Of a DNA stretch of 9,831 nucleotides, positions 1 through 5,976 are shown piece by piece. The notes below the pieces were generated by a model. The model saw only the letters and a list, made by a program, of their open reading frames with translations, was not told the origin of the DNA and did not search any database. Source of the DNA: Ferrithrix thermotolerans DSM 19514 (GTDB lineage Bacteria; Actinomycetota; Acidimicrobiia; Acidimicrobiales; Ilumatobacteraceae); the NCBI GenBank assembly GCA_945860575.1, contig CAMAQQ010000031.1, positions 1 to 9,831 on the forward strand. The letters are read 5' to 3'. The position numbers and the translations under genes were made by a program. Numbering within the stretch: position 1 is the stretch's first letter; the number at the start of each line of letters is the position of its first letter.

Positions 1-768
1 CAAGTCATCGAGGGTTTTCATGGCATGCCATACGAAAAACCAATGCAACGAACAAAGGAGTACATCGAGGTTTGTCGCGAAATTTGGAAGCGTGAGAAGC
101 CACTTAGTTATGACGGCAAGACTGTGCAAATACCGTTGCCTGCGGGTCAAGGTACCGGATTAGGCAAACCACTGAAGTTGATTAATCACCCGGTGCGATC
201 TGAGATTCCGGTTTGGTGGGCATCTCTTAAAGATAAGAGTGTAGAAGCAACTGCCGAAATGGCAGATGGGTGGATGCCGGTTTTCTTTTTGCCAGAGAAG
301 TTTCAAAATGTCTGGGGCAAGTCGCTTAAAGCAGGTCAGGCAAAACGTGACTCGTCGCTGAAGCCACTTGATATTTCGGCTGGCGGAATGTTGCACATTG
401 ATGAGTCGCTGACTCCCGAAAAACAAAATGAGATTTTAGATTTTGCTCGACCAAGTTACGCGCTGTACGTAGGCGGCATGGGTGCGCGAGGTAAAAACTT
501 CTATAACGATATTTGTCGCGACTACGGCTATGAAAAAGAAGCGGTTGAGATTCAAGATCTCTATCTAGATGGCAAAAAGAAAGAAGCTGCTGCGTTGATT
601 CCAACCGAGTGGTTACAGTTGTCAAATCTTGTCGGGCCAAGAAGTTATGTCAAGGAGCGACTTGGTGCTTTCAAAGAGGCTGGTGTCACTGTGTTACAAG
701 TAAATCCGGTTGGTCCAGACCCTGTGCGTGAAATAGAAACACTTCGCGGAATTATTGACGACGTCTGA
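1..768 (+). CDS. LLM-class F420-dependent oxidoreductase, 5' end missing
   Basis: The frame is open from base 1 (Gln-Val-Ile-Glu-Gly-Phe-His-Gly precede the first ATG at 25), so the gene starts outside the window and the ATG at 25 is internal. About 255 residues remain of a family usually near 340. The visible part carries blocks typical of bacterial luciferase-like TIM-barrel enzymes of the mycobacterial Rv3520c type: the region around MPYEKPMQRTKEYIEV, LGKPLKLINHPVR with IPVWWAS, MADGWMPVFF, YVGGMGA, and a C-terminal VGPRSYVKERLGAFKEAGVT. By family these are probably cytosolic enzymes using reduced deazaflavin F420 for hydride transfer. The substrate cannot be read from sequence, and an FMN-using monooxygenase is the main alternative. 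The gene runs toward the MFS gene, and its last 17 bases, including TGA, overlap that gene's 3' end on the other strand. Confidence 0.85.
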   Translation, partial: QVIEGFHGMPYEKPMQRTKEYIEVCREIWKREKPLSYDGKTVQIPLPAGQGTGLGKPLKLINHPVRSEIPVWWASLKDKSVEATAEMADGWMPVFFLPEKFQNVWGKSLKAGQAKRDSSLKPLDISAGGMLHIDESLTPEKQNEILDFARPSYALYVGGMGARGKNFYNDICRDYGYEKEAVEIQDLYLDGKKKEAAALIPTEWLQLSNLVGPRSYVKERLGAFKEAGVTVLQVNPVGPDPVREIETLRGIIDDV

Positions 769-1987
769 GTTCTTCGCTTAGGTTCTGCCTAACTCCGCGA
801 GTCGCAAACAAATAAATTAGCGAGGCACCAACTGCGAGCAATGCGAACACGGCGATTGTTCCGCGCGCACCAATAATCTCTGAAACAACTCCTGCCAGCA
901 AACTGCTTAATCCAAGCGACAAAGTGATTAATGCAAAGTCGCCAGCAAGAACCCGACCACGCATTTCGTCGGGGCAACGCATCTGTAATCCATATGTTGA
1001 AAGCGTCCACTGTGCGCCACCACCTAGGTGAGCAAAACCGATACACACACAGGCGACAATAAAAATTGGTGAGGCGGCGGCGGCGAGATATCCGCCTGCA
1101 AAACCCAGACCAGCAACACCGCAGACGAGAATCACTTTTGATAAATCATTTTTCACAAACCGTGCCGCTAATAGCGGCCCGAGTGCACTACCTAAGCCGC
1201 GCAATCCGAGCATGATGCCACGGCCCGCGTCACCACTATTGAACGAATCAGCGGCGAAAACCGCAAGTTGACTGACAACGCCGGCACCGATTGCAAATGT
1301 CATCTTTGACATTAATAACGACATGATCGCAGCGTCCGACTTTGCAAGATGCAATGCTTCGCGCATATCTAAAATCGGACGAATCTTTTTGCTGTGACCC
1401 GCAGCACGTGCTTCTTGCATTGGGCGAGTGACGAGCGCGATCAGAATTGCAGCGACAACGAATGTTGCAATGTCGGCGATGAATGCCGCCTCGCGACCAA
1501 ACGCTTGCGAGAAAATACCACCAATACCGGCACCAACTGCGAGCATCACGCCCCAACTGCTACCAAACAGTGCATTGGCTTGGCGAAGTTCATCTGGGTC
1601 GCGAGCCAAGTTTGGAATCGCTGCTTCAAGTGCTGGTCGGACAAATGCCGCGAGTGCGGCGATTGAGCCTTGGGCGACGAATGCTATCCATATTCGTGAA
1701 TCGCCGATCAGCAAAAAACTTGCAGCAGCGATTGCTTGAAGAATAGAAACGATGATCAACACTTTGCGACGGTCATAACGATCGGCAACTGGGCCACCAA
1801 TTGGTGAGGCTAAAAATGACGGCAACGAAAATGCAACCAGTAGTAGTGAGACTAAAAATTTCGAGCCTGTTAGGTCTTGCACCAACCCTGCGAGCGCGAC
1901 AAATGTAAACCAGTCACCGATGAAAGAAAGGTTTTGGGCAACAAAAAGTAGTCGAAGATCTCGATTTGTTTTTAGAACAGAAAACAT
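752..1987 (-). CDS. MFS transporter, probable drug/metabolite exporter
   Basis: The protein has 411 residues and is strongly hydrophobic throughout, with about 12 predicted membrane segments in two halves separated by a charged cytoplasmic loop near residues 187-215. The major facilitator motif A is visible between helices 2 and 3 as GGPVADRYDRRK (residues 64-75). A second loop motif, CPDEMRGRVLAGD (338-350), is typical of the enterobactin-exporter/MFS_3 (transmembrane secretion effector) branch. The expected role is proton-coupled efflux across the cytoplasmic membrane; the substrate is unknown. The ATG at 1987 follows 31 bases after the stop of the NMO-like gene on the same strand, so it is probably the last gene of that cluster. 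The upstream bases hold no Shine-Dalgarno motif. The TAA at 752-754 lies inside the oppositely oriented LLM gene. Confidence 0.9.
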   Translation of the reverse strand: MFSVLKTNRDLRLLFVAQNLSFIGDWFTFVALAGLVQDLTGSKFLVSLLLVAFSLPSFLASPIGGPVADRYDRRKVLIIVSILQAIAAASFLLIGDSRIWIAFVAQGSIAALAAFVRPALEAAIPNLARDPDELRQANALFGSSWGVMLAVGAGIGGIFSQAFGREAAFIADIATFVVAAILIALVTRPMQEARAAGHSKKIRPILDMREALHLAKSDAAIMSLLMSKMTFAIGAGVVSQLAVFAADSFNSGDAGRGIMLGLRGLGSALGPLLAARFVKNDLSKVILVCGVAGLGFAGGYLAAAASPIFIVACVCIGFAHLGGGAQWTLSTYGLQMRCPDEMRGRVLAGDFALITLSLGLSSLLAGVVSEIIGARGTIAVFALLAVGASLIYLFATRGVRQNLSEELRRRQ

Positions 1988-2018
1988 TTAACTAGTGGTA
2001 TCTGTTTGTATCTATGTG

Positions 2019-2981
2019 CTAAACAGCTTTGCCGAGTTGGCTTAAGATTTTTTCTGCTTGAGCGACGATGTCGCGAACGAGATCTCCTGCTGGAATCAAA
2101 CTGCTGACAGCGCCCGCACCTTGTCCGGCGGGGTAGAACTCGCGTGACGTGTCGACTTGTGTGCCACTTGGATATCCCAAGTGATTGACATTGGCTTGCG
2201 AAGACGCAATCGCTTGCTGTGGAAAAGTTTTAATGTCTTGCGGATTTTGCTCGTAATGATTCGTCCACTCATTGCGCACAACGCGACATGGCTTACCCGT
2301 GTATGAACGACTTATAACTGTGTCGTCTTCGCGACTTGCGACTAGTGCTTCTTTATAGCCTTCGACCGCGCGCGCTTCGGGTGTGGCGATAAACCGAGTG
2401 CCGATCCAAACCGCATCAGCGCCAAGTGCGAGCGACGCTGCCAGACCACGACCGTCGAATAATCCGCCGGCAGCAACAACTGGCACGTGTTCCGAGACCG
2501 CATCGACGACTTGTGGCACGAGCGCCATTGTTGCCACGAGCCCGGTATGTCCGCCTGCTTCGGTACCTTGCGCGACGACAAAATCGCAACCACTCGCCAC
2601 TGCAGCAACTGCGTGACGCACTTTTCCACACATTGATCCGACCAAGATGTTATGACTGTGCAATAAATCAATTGCATCTCGCGGCACACCAAGACCAGCG
2701 ACAAAAATTCTTGCGCCACCATTAATGACATCGCGGATGCCTTGTTCTAAATGTTGCGGCAAAGCCGTGAGCAAGTCAACACCAAAAGGCTTTGATGTCA
2801 AAGGTTTTAGTGAAGCGATTTCTTTGGCGAGTTCACCGTCTCGCATTGTTGACGCACCAAAAGTGCCGATGCCGCCGGCTTGGCTTACGGCGGCAACGAG
2901 TTCGTGATATGAAACGCCGCCCATGCCAGCGAGCATTACTGGATGTTCAATCTCGAAAAGTTCGGTAATTCGTGTTCGCAT
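2019..2981 (-). CDS. Nitronate monooxygenase / 2-nitropropane dioxygenase-like flavoprotein
   Basis: A complete 320-residue FMN TIM-barrel protein. The N-terminus (IEHPVMLAGMGGVS, 11-24) and the glycine-rich AVSQAGGIGTFGAS (31-44) match the family. The hallmark AQGTEAGGH block lies at 137-145, ending in the conserved His145. Phosphate-binding segments follow at VVAAGGLFDGRG (168-179) and WIGTRF (192-197), with a C-terminal PAGQGAG (284-290). Family members oxidise alkyl nitronates, but related proteins act as flavin reductases in other pathways, for example IpdC (Rv3553) in mycobacterial steroid C/D-ring catabolism. The DUDAV-like segment seen there (here PQVVDAVSEHVPVVAAGG) is also similar, from memory. 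The true substrate is therefore open. The ATG at 2981 follows 19 bases after the GGR-family stop. No Shine-Dalgarno motif is present, but a TANNNT hexamer sits 8 bases upstream. Confidence 0.88.
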   Translation of the reverse strand: MRTRITELFEIEHPVMLAGMGGVSYHELVAAVSQAGGIGTFGASTMRDGELAKEIASLKPLTSKPFGVDLLTALPQHLEQGIRDVINGGARIFVAGLGVPRDAIDLLHSHNILVGSMCGKVRHAVAAVASGCDFVVAQGTEAGGHTGLVATMALVPQVVDAVSEHVPVVAAGGLFDGRGLAASLALGADAVWIGTRFIATPEARAVEGYKEALVASREDDTVISRSYTGKPCRVVRNEWTNHYEQNPQDIKTFPQQAIASSQANVNHLGYPSGTQVDTSREFYPAGQGAGAVSSLIPAGDLVRDIVAQAEKILSQLGKAV

Positions 2982-2989
2982 AACTATCT

Positions 2990-2995
2990 AAACTA
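2990..2995 (-). promoter_or_regulatory. Possible -10 element for a leaderless NMO transcript
   Basis: On the minus strand the hexamer TAGTTT fits the actinobacterial TANNNT consensus. It ends 8 bases before the ATG at 2981, a spacing suited to a transcript starting at or next to the start codon. It lies in the 19-base gap after the GGR-family gene, within the palindromic AACTAGTT (2991-2998). No -35 match was found. The hexamer is short enough to arise by chance, and the gene could simply be read from the upstream gene's transcript. Confidence 0.3.
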
Positions 2996-3000
2996 GTTGA

Positions 3001-4311
3001 TTAATGCTTGTTGCTAGACGCTGTGCTGTTCGTTTCGAAAGCACCTGGTCGCTTGAGAAACTTTCGATGCCAACGCCTTGGCGTGAGCAATGCGGCTCTC
3101 GGCTCGTCTTCAAACATCCATCTAACAAAATTTCGTCGAGTCCAATCTGAATAATTCGCCACTCGCAATACGCCTCGCGTTAGCAGTGGGTTTTGTAGGA
3201 CTCGGCCCAGAACTTGCGACATCCTGTGATCGGCAAAAAACTCATGGCGCATTTTTGTCTCGTAGATTTTTCTGACAGCAGTTGGGCCGCGTCGGTGGGC
3301 GCCAATGATTGCTTCTGCTGCCAAAACTCCGGTTAAGAGTGCCTGACCGATACCTTCACCCGTCATAGTGTCTGCAGCACACACGGCGTCGCCTACAAAA
3401 ATTGCGCGACCACTCGCAAGTTTTGCATTAGTCACTCTTGCCGGTATTGGCCAGGCGGTGTGTCGACCTTCAAGAGTTGCGTCGGGCCCGAGTGCGTCGG
3501 CAATATGTCGTCGCGCGAGAAGTTCTGGCCACAATGATTTCATGTCTTGCACCGAATATTTCGAGCCGCGCAAAATACCGAAGCCGACATTGACTCGACC
3601 ATTGGGCAACGGAAATGACCATGCGTATCCCGGCAATAAATCTGCGTCGAACCAAACATAAAGACGATCACGCGCTGGGCCAGTGACATTGCTGAGATAT
3701 TGCCGAAATGCGTGCCACTCGCCGAGATAACCGGATTGCGAAGCACCAAATTCTTTACGCACCGGAGACCACATGCCGTCAGCAGCAATAATAAATTTTG
3801 TCGTTATCTCATGAAACTCGTTATCCAAATCAGCTGAATCTGTCGAATCGGTAGTCACGGTGATGTCGTCAGTTGTTTGACGCGCAACCGACGCGAATGC
3901 ACAACCTTCAATTATTTTGACCCCGAGAGAACGCGCATGTTTGACTAATGCGTTGTCAAGTTCGATTCTCGGTGCGATCGCTGCAAATTGACTGGTTTTA
4001 TTTTTCTTGATGTTCGGCAATTGAAGTGGTATTTCGCGACCAGAAGGTGAGCGCAGCCATACTTCTGAACAAACTTTCCAGTTGGCAACCGTAGTTGGGT
4101 CGAAGCCAAGCATTTCAAGAATGCGAAGTGCGCCAGTTGTCAGCCCGTCACCGCAACATTTATCGCGCGGAAATATTGCTTTATCGATTACTAAAACATT
4201 TTGACCGCTCGCAGTGAGTGTGATCGCCGCAGCGATACCCGCTGGCCCTGCGCCAACTATTAATACGTCACATTGATTTGACGGTTTGGGTTTTGAAATA
4301 GCATTGGGCAC
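3001..4311 (-). CDS. Geranylgeranyl reductase family FAD-dependent oxidoreductase
   Basis: This is a 436-residue flavoprotein when started at the GTG at 4311. It has an FAD Rossmann fold, VLIVGAGPAG (16-25), then FPRDKCCGDGL (47-57), the family signature near the flavin. It continues with IIAADGMWSPVRK (174-186) and the second FAD motif GDAVCAADTMTGEGIG (308-323). The layout matches the geranylgeranyl reductase group that includes mycobacterial MenJ, which saturates an isoprene unit of menaquinone; reduction of a polyprenyl or similar lipid is the likely role, and a halogenase or hydroxylase is less likely. The second Cys in KCCGDG replaces the Pro I recall in MenJ. The frame stays open 134 codons further upstream to 4713, but that stretch is antisense to the SDR gene and its residues look non-protein-like. 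GTG 4311 is the only start close before the Rossmann motif. No Shine-Dalgarno motif is present. Confidence 0.85.
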   Translation of the reverse strand: MPNAISKPKPSNQCDVLIVGAGPAGIAAAITLTASGQNVLVIDKAIFPRDKCCGDGLTTGALRILEMLGFDPTTVANWKVCSEVWLRSPSGREIPLQLPNIKKNKTSQFAAIAPRIELDNALVKHARSLGVKIIEGCAFASVARQTTDDITVTTDSTDSADLDNEFHEITTKFIIAADGMWSPVRKEFGASQSGYLGEWHAFRQYLSNVTGPARDRLYVWFDADLLPGYAWSFPLPNGRVNVGFGILRGSKYSVQDMKSLWPELLARRHIADALGPDATLEGRHTAWPIPARVTNAKLASGRAIFVGDAVCAADTMTGEGIGQALLTGVLAAEAIIGAHRRGPTAVRKIYETKMRHEFFADHRMSQVLGRVLQNPLLTRGVLRVANYSDWTRRNFVRWMFEDEPRAALLTPRRWHRKFLKRPGAFETNSTASSNKH

Positions 4312-4318
4312 GACGCTC

Positions 4319-4324
4319 AGGCTA
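4319..4324 (-). promoter_or_regulatory. Possible -10 element of the GGR-family gene
   Basis: The minus-strand hexamer TAGCCT fits TANNNT and ends 7 bases before the GTG at 4311, so a transcript starting on the start codon would be leaderless. It shares the CTAG centre (4322-4325) with the opposing -10 candidate. No convincing -35 lies at normal distance; the nearest TTCACA (minus strand, 4354-4349) is 24 bases away, which is too far. Confidence 0.4.
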
Positions 4325-4328
4325 GAGT
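4323..4328 (+). promoter_or_regulatory. Possible -10 element of the SDR gene
   Basis: The plus-strand hexamer TAGAGT fits TANNNT and ends 8 bases before the ATG at 4337. The gap between the two divergent starts is only 25 bases, so either initiation happens here or each promoter lies within the neighbour's coding region. It overlaps the minus-strand TAGCCT by two bases. No -35 match was found. Confidence 0.4.
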
Positions 4329-4336
4329 TCTGGGGA

Positions 4337-5260
4337 ATGAGTCGCTTATGTGAAGGTCGAGTAGTTGTTGTCACTGGTTCAGGTAGAGGCATCGGGCGTG
4401 AACATGCCCTGAGCCTTGCCAAGCACGGAGCGTTGGTTGTCGTCAACGATTTGGGTGCGGGTGTTGATGGCAAGGGCGGCGACACATCGCCTGCGCAACA
4501 AGTAGTCAACGAGATCGAGGCAATGGGTGGCAAAGCAATCGCCAATGGTGATGACATTTCTTCATGGGCAGGCGCCGAGAGATTGATACAAACCGCCGTA
4601 GAAACATTTGGTGATTTGCACGCGGTCGTGAACAACGCCGGAATTTTGCGCGACCGAATGCTTGCCAACATGAGCGAAGAAGAATGGGATGCAGTAATCA
4701 AAGTGCACCTCAAGGGAACTTTTGCACCGTCGCGATTTGCTGCGGCTTACTGGCGCGATCAAAATAAAGCCGGCAAACCAGTTGACGGAAGAATCATCAA
4801 TACTTCTTCTGTCTCGGGCATTTACGGCAATGTCGGGCAGACAAATTACGGCGCGGCGAAAGCCGGCATTGCTGCGTTCACGACAATTGCTTCGCTTGAA
4901 CTCGGTCGTTATGGCGTAACAGTAAATGCTGTTGCCCCGGTTGCCTTAACTCGGATGACAGAAAATCTAGGACCAGCACCAGAGACCGAAGCCGAGCGCG
5001 AGCACCGCTCACCAAAGTGGATCGCGCCGATCGTGACATGGTTGGCTTCAGCCGAGTCGGCTGGCATCACGGGTCGAGTGTTTGAAGCCAGTGGCGATGT
5101 GTTGGCGATTGCCGAAGGTTGGCATCGTGGGCCAACAAGTAAGCCGGTTGAAGATCCGACAAAACTTGGGCCAGTCGTTGAAGAGATGATGGCCAAGGCA
5201 CGTCTGAACGCGGGCATGGACGGCCGCGACGGCACCTGGCCACAACCACAAAAAAAATAA
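4337..5260 (+). CDS. SDR-family dehydrogenase, HSD17B4/Hsd4A-like
   Basis: The protein has 307 residues from the ATG at 4337. An in-frame ATG at 4286 would add 17 residues, but these overlap the divergent gene and precede the natural N-terminus MSRLCEGRVVVVTG. The Rossmann cofactor loop TGSGRGIG is at 13-20, and Asp39 in VVNDLG suggests NAD rather than NADP. NNAG is at 99-102, the catalytic Ser158 in NTSSVSG, and Tyr171 and Lys175 in YGAAKAG. VHLKGTF (123-129) has His where many SDRs have Asn. These features, with AAYWRDQ (136-142) and a long C-terminal tail, match the 3-hydroxyacyl-CoA / 17-beta-hydroxysteroid dehydrogenase branch, for example mycobacterial Hsd4A. The likely reaction is oxidation of a 3-hydroxyacyl-CoA or hydroxysteroid in the cytosol. 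The gene is transcribed alone. Its last lysine codons form an A-run that doubles as the U-tract of the opposing operon's terminator. Confidence 0.88.
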   Translation: MSRLCEGRVVVVTGSGRGIGREHALSLAKHGALVVVNDLGAGVDGKGGDTSPAQQVVNEIEAMGGKAIANGDDISSWAGAERLIQTAVETFGDLHAVVNNAGILRDRMLANMSEEEWDAVIKVHLKGTFAPSRFAAAYWRDQNKAGKPVDGRIINTSSVSGIYGNVGQTNYGAAKAGIAAFTTIASLELGRYGVTVNAVAPVALTRMTENLGPAPETEAEREHRSPKWIAPIVTWLASAESAGITGRVFEASGDVLAIAEGWHRGPTSKPVEDPTKLGPVVEEMMAKARLNAGMDGRDGTWPQPQKK

Positions 5261-5278
5261 ATTCGCCCACGCGAACTT
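5250..5278 (-). terminator. Intrinsic terminator of the nucS operon
   Basis: Read on the minus strand, AAGTTCGC (5278-5271) pairs with GCGAATTT (5266-5259) around a GTGG loop, giving 8 pairs including one G-U. TTT, A and then eight Ts follow down to 5250. It lies 33 bases past the nucS stop. The U-tract and the lower stem are within or touching the last codons and stop of the opposing SDR gene (ends 5260). On the plus strand the same hairpin has no U-run after it, so it should act in one direction only. Confidence 0.65.
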
Positions 5279-5311
5279 GCACTCGCGCAAGCTAGCGCTT
5301 ACTAGTGCAGG
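5276..5311. other. Imperfect inverted repeat between convergent genes
   Basis: CTTGCACT (5276-5283) can pair with AGTGCAGG (5304-5311), 8 pairs including one G-U. Inside it, GCGC (5285-5288) pairs with GCGC (5295-5298) around AAGCTA. It lies after the SDR stop and could serve as a U-tract-less terminator for that plus-strand gene. It shares three bases with the stronger minus-strand hairpin, so both are not expected in one transcript. The role is uncertain. Confidence 0.3.
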
Positions 5312-5971
5312 CTAAAAAAGTTTCAGTTCGTCGGTTTTTTTGCCGCAAAGTTCGTCGTAGTCAACTTCGCACCAGCCAATATTGCGACTTTCGGCAAGCA
5401 CTCGTGCTTGCGGTTTGATTGATTGGGCGACAAAGATGCCGCGAATCTTGCCGAGTGCCGAGTCGGCGTGCAGGCATTCGATGTAGCGAGTGAGTTGTTC
5501 GACTCCATCTATCTCGCCACGGCGTTTGATTTCGATCGCGACTGTTTGACCAGAAGAATCTCGACATAACAAATCAACTGGGCCGACCGCAGTTGGATAT
5601 TCGCGACGAATCAAAGTCAAACCAATTTCGATTACTTCAGGTGTTGCCGCCAGTAACACTTGAAGATCAGCCTCAACGCCATCTTTTGTCAGTCCTGGGT
5701 CTTCTCCAAGTTCGTGTGCGAAATCAGCGTGAATCTCACCAAGTTGAATCGTCAGAGTTTCGCCTTTCGGGTTGCGAACAATCAACCGATCCGCGAGTTC
5801 TTCAAATGTGTTGGGCGCATTCATCCAATTAAGCGGTTTGTAAGCGCCGCCATCGGCGTGAATCGCGACGCAACCGTCGGCTTTCACCATTATCAGGCGA
5901 GTTGCAACTGGTAGCGAAGCATTGAGCCGACCTTCGTAACTGACACTGCAAGTCGCAATTATCACTCGCAT
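5312..5971 (-). CDS. nucS: Endonuclease NucS/EndoMS (mismatch-specific)
   Basis: A complete 219-residue NucS. The N-terminal DNA-binding and dimerisation domain begins MRVIIATCSVSYEGRL and includes LIMVKADGCVAIHADGGAYK (26-45) and PLNWM (46-50). The C-terminal RecB-like nuclease domain shows Glu115, then Asp133 in GPVDLLCRD, Glu147-Ile-Lys149 in VAIEIKRRG, and Gln159 and Tyr163 in VEQLTRYIE, a PD-(D/E)XK site. The final DELKLF (214-219) fits the sliding-clamp-binding tail. NucS cuts both strands at mismatches and supports the MutS/MutL-independent mismatch repair of most Actinobacteria and some archaea; its presence is a lineage marker. The ATG at 5971 follows the UbiB-family stop by 5 bases (AATAAA context without Shine-Dalgarno), so it is probably the last gene of the operon and depends on upstream transcription. 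Confidence 0.95.
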   Translation of the reverse strand: MRVIIATCSVSYEGRLNASLPVATRLIMVKADGCVAIHADGGAYKPLNWMNAPNTFEELADRLIVRNPKGETLTIQLGEIHADFAHELGEDPGLTKDGVEADLQVLLAATPEVIEIGLTLIRREYPTAVGPVDLLCRDSSGQTVAIEIKRRGEIDGVEQLTRYIECLHADSALGKIRGIFVAQSIKPQARVLAESRNIGWCEVDYDELCGKKTDELKLF

Positions 5972-5976
5972 TTTAT

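Noticed and set aside
778..792. Hairpin TTAGG-TTCTG-CCTAA just after the LLM stop as a terminator
   Set aside because: The stem is only 5 pairs with no T-run after it on either strand, and it lies inside the MFS coding region; chance is likely.
4286..4336. Earlier in-frame ATG for the SDR gene adding 17 residues
   Set aside because: It would overlap the divergent gene's coding start, and the added residues precede the family's normal N-terminus, which fits the ATG at 4337.
4349..4354. TTCACA on the minus strand as a -35 for the GGR-family gene
   Set aside because: It matches five of six consensus bases but is 24 bases from the candidate -10, beyond workable spacing.
4312..4713. Upstream extension of the GGR-family reading frame by 134 codons
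   Set aside because: It is antisense to the SDR gene, its translation is Ser/Thr/Pro-rich with no family match, and the Rossmann motif begins properly just after the GTG at 4311.
5310..5344. Inverted repeat GGCTAAAAAA / TTTTTTTGCC across the nucS stop
   Set aside because: It is mostly A/T pairs with a mismatch and a 15-base loop, has no U-tract outside the stem, and is explained by the Lys-Lys and Lys-Leu-Phe codons of the NucS tail.
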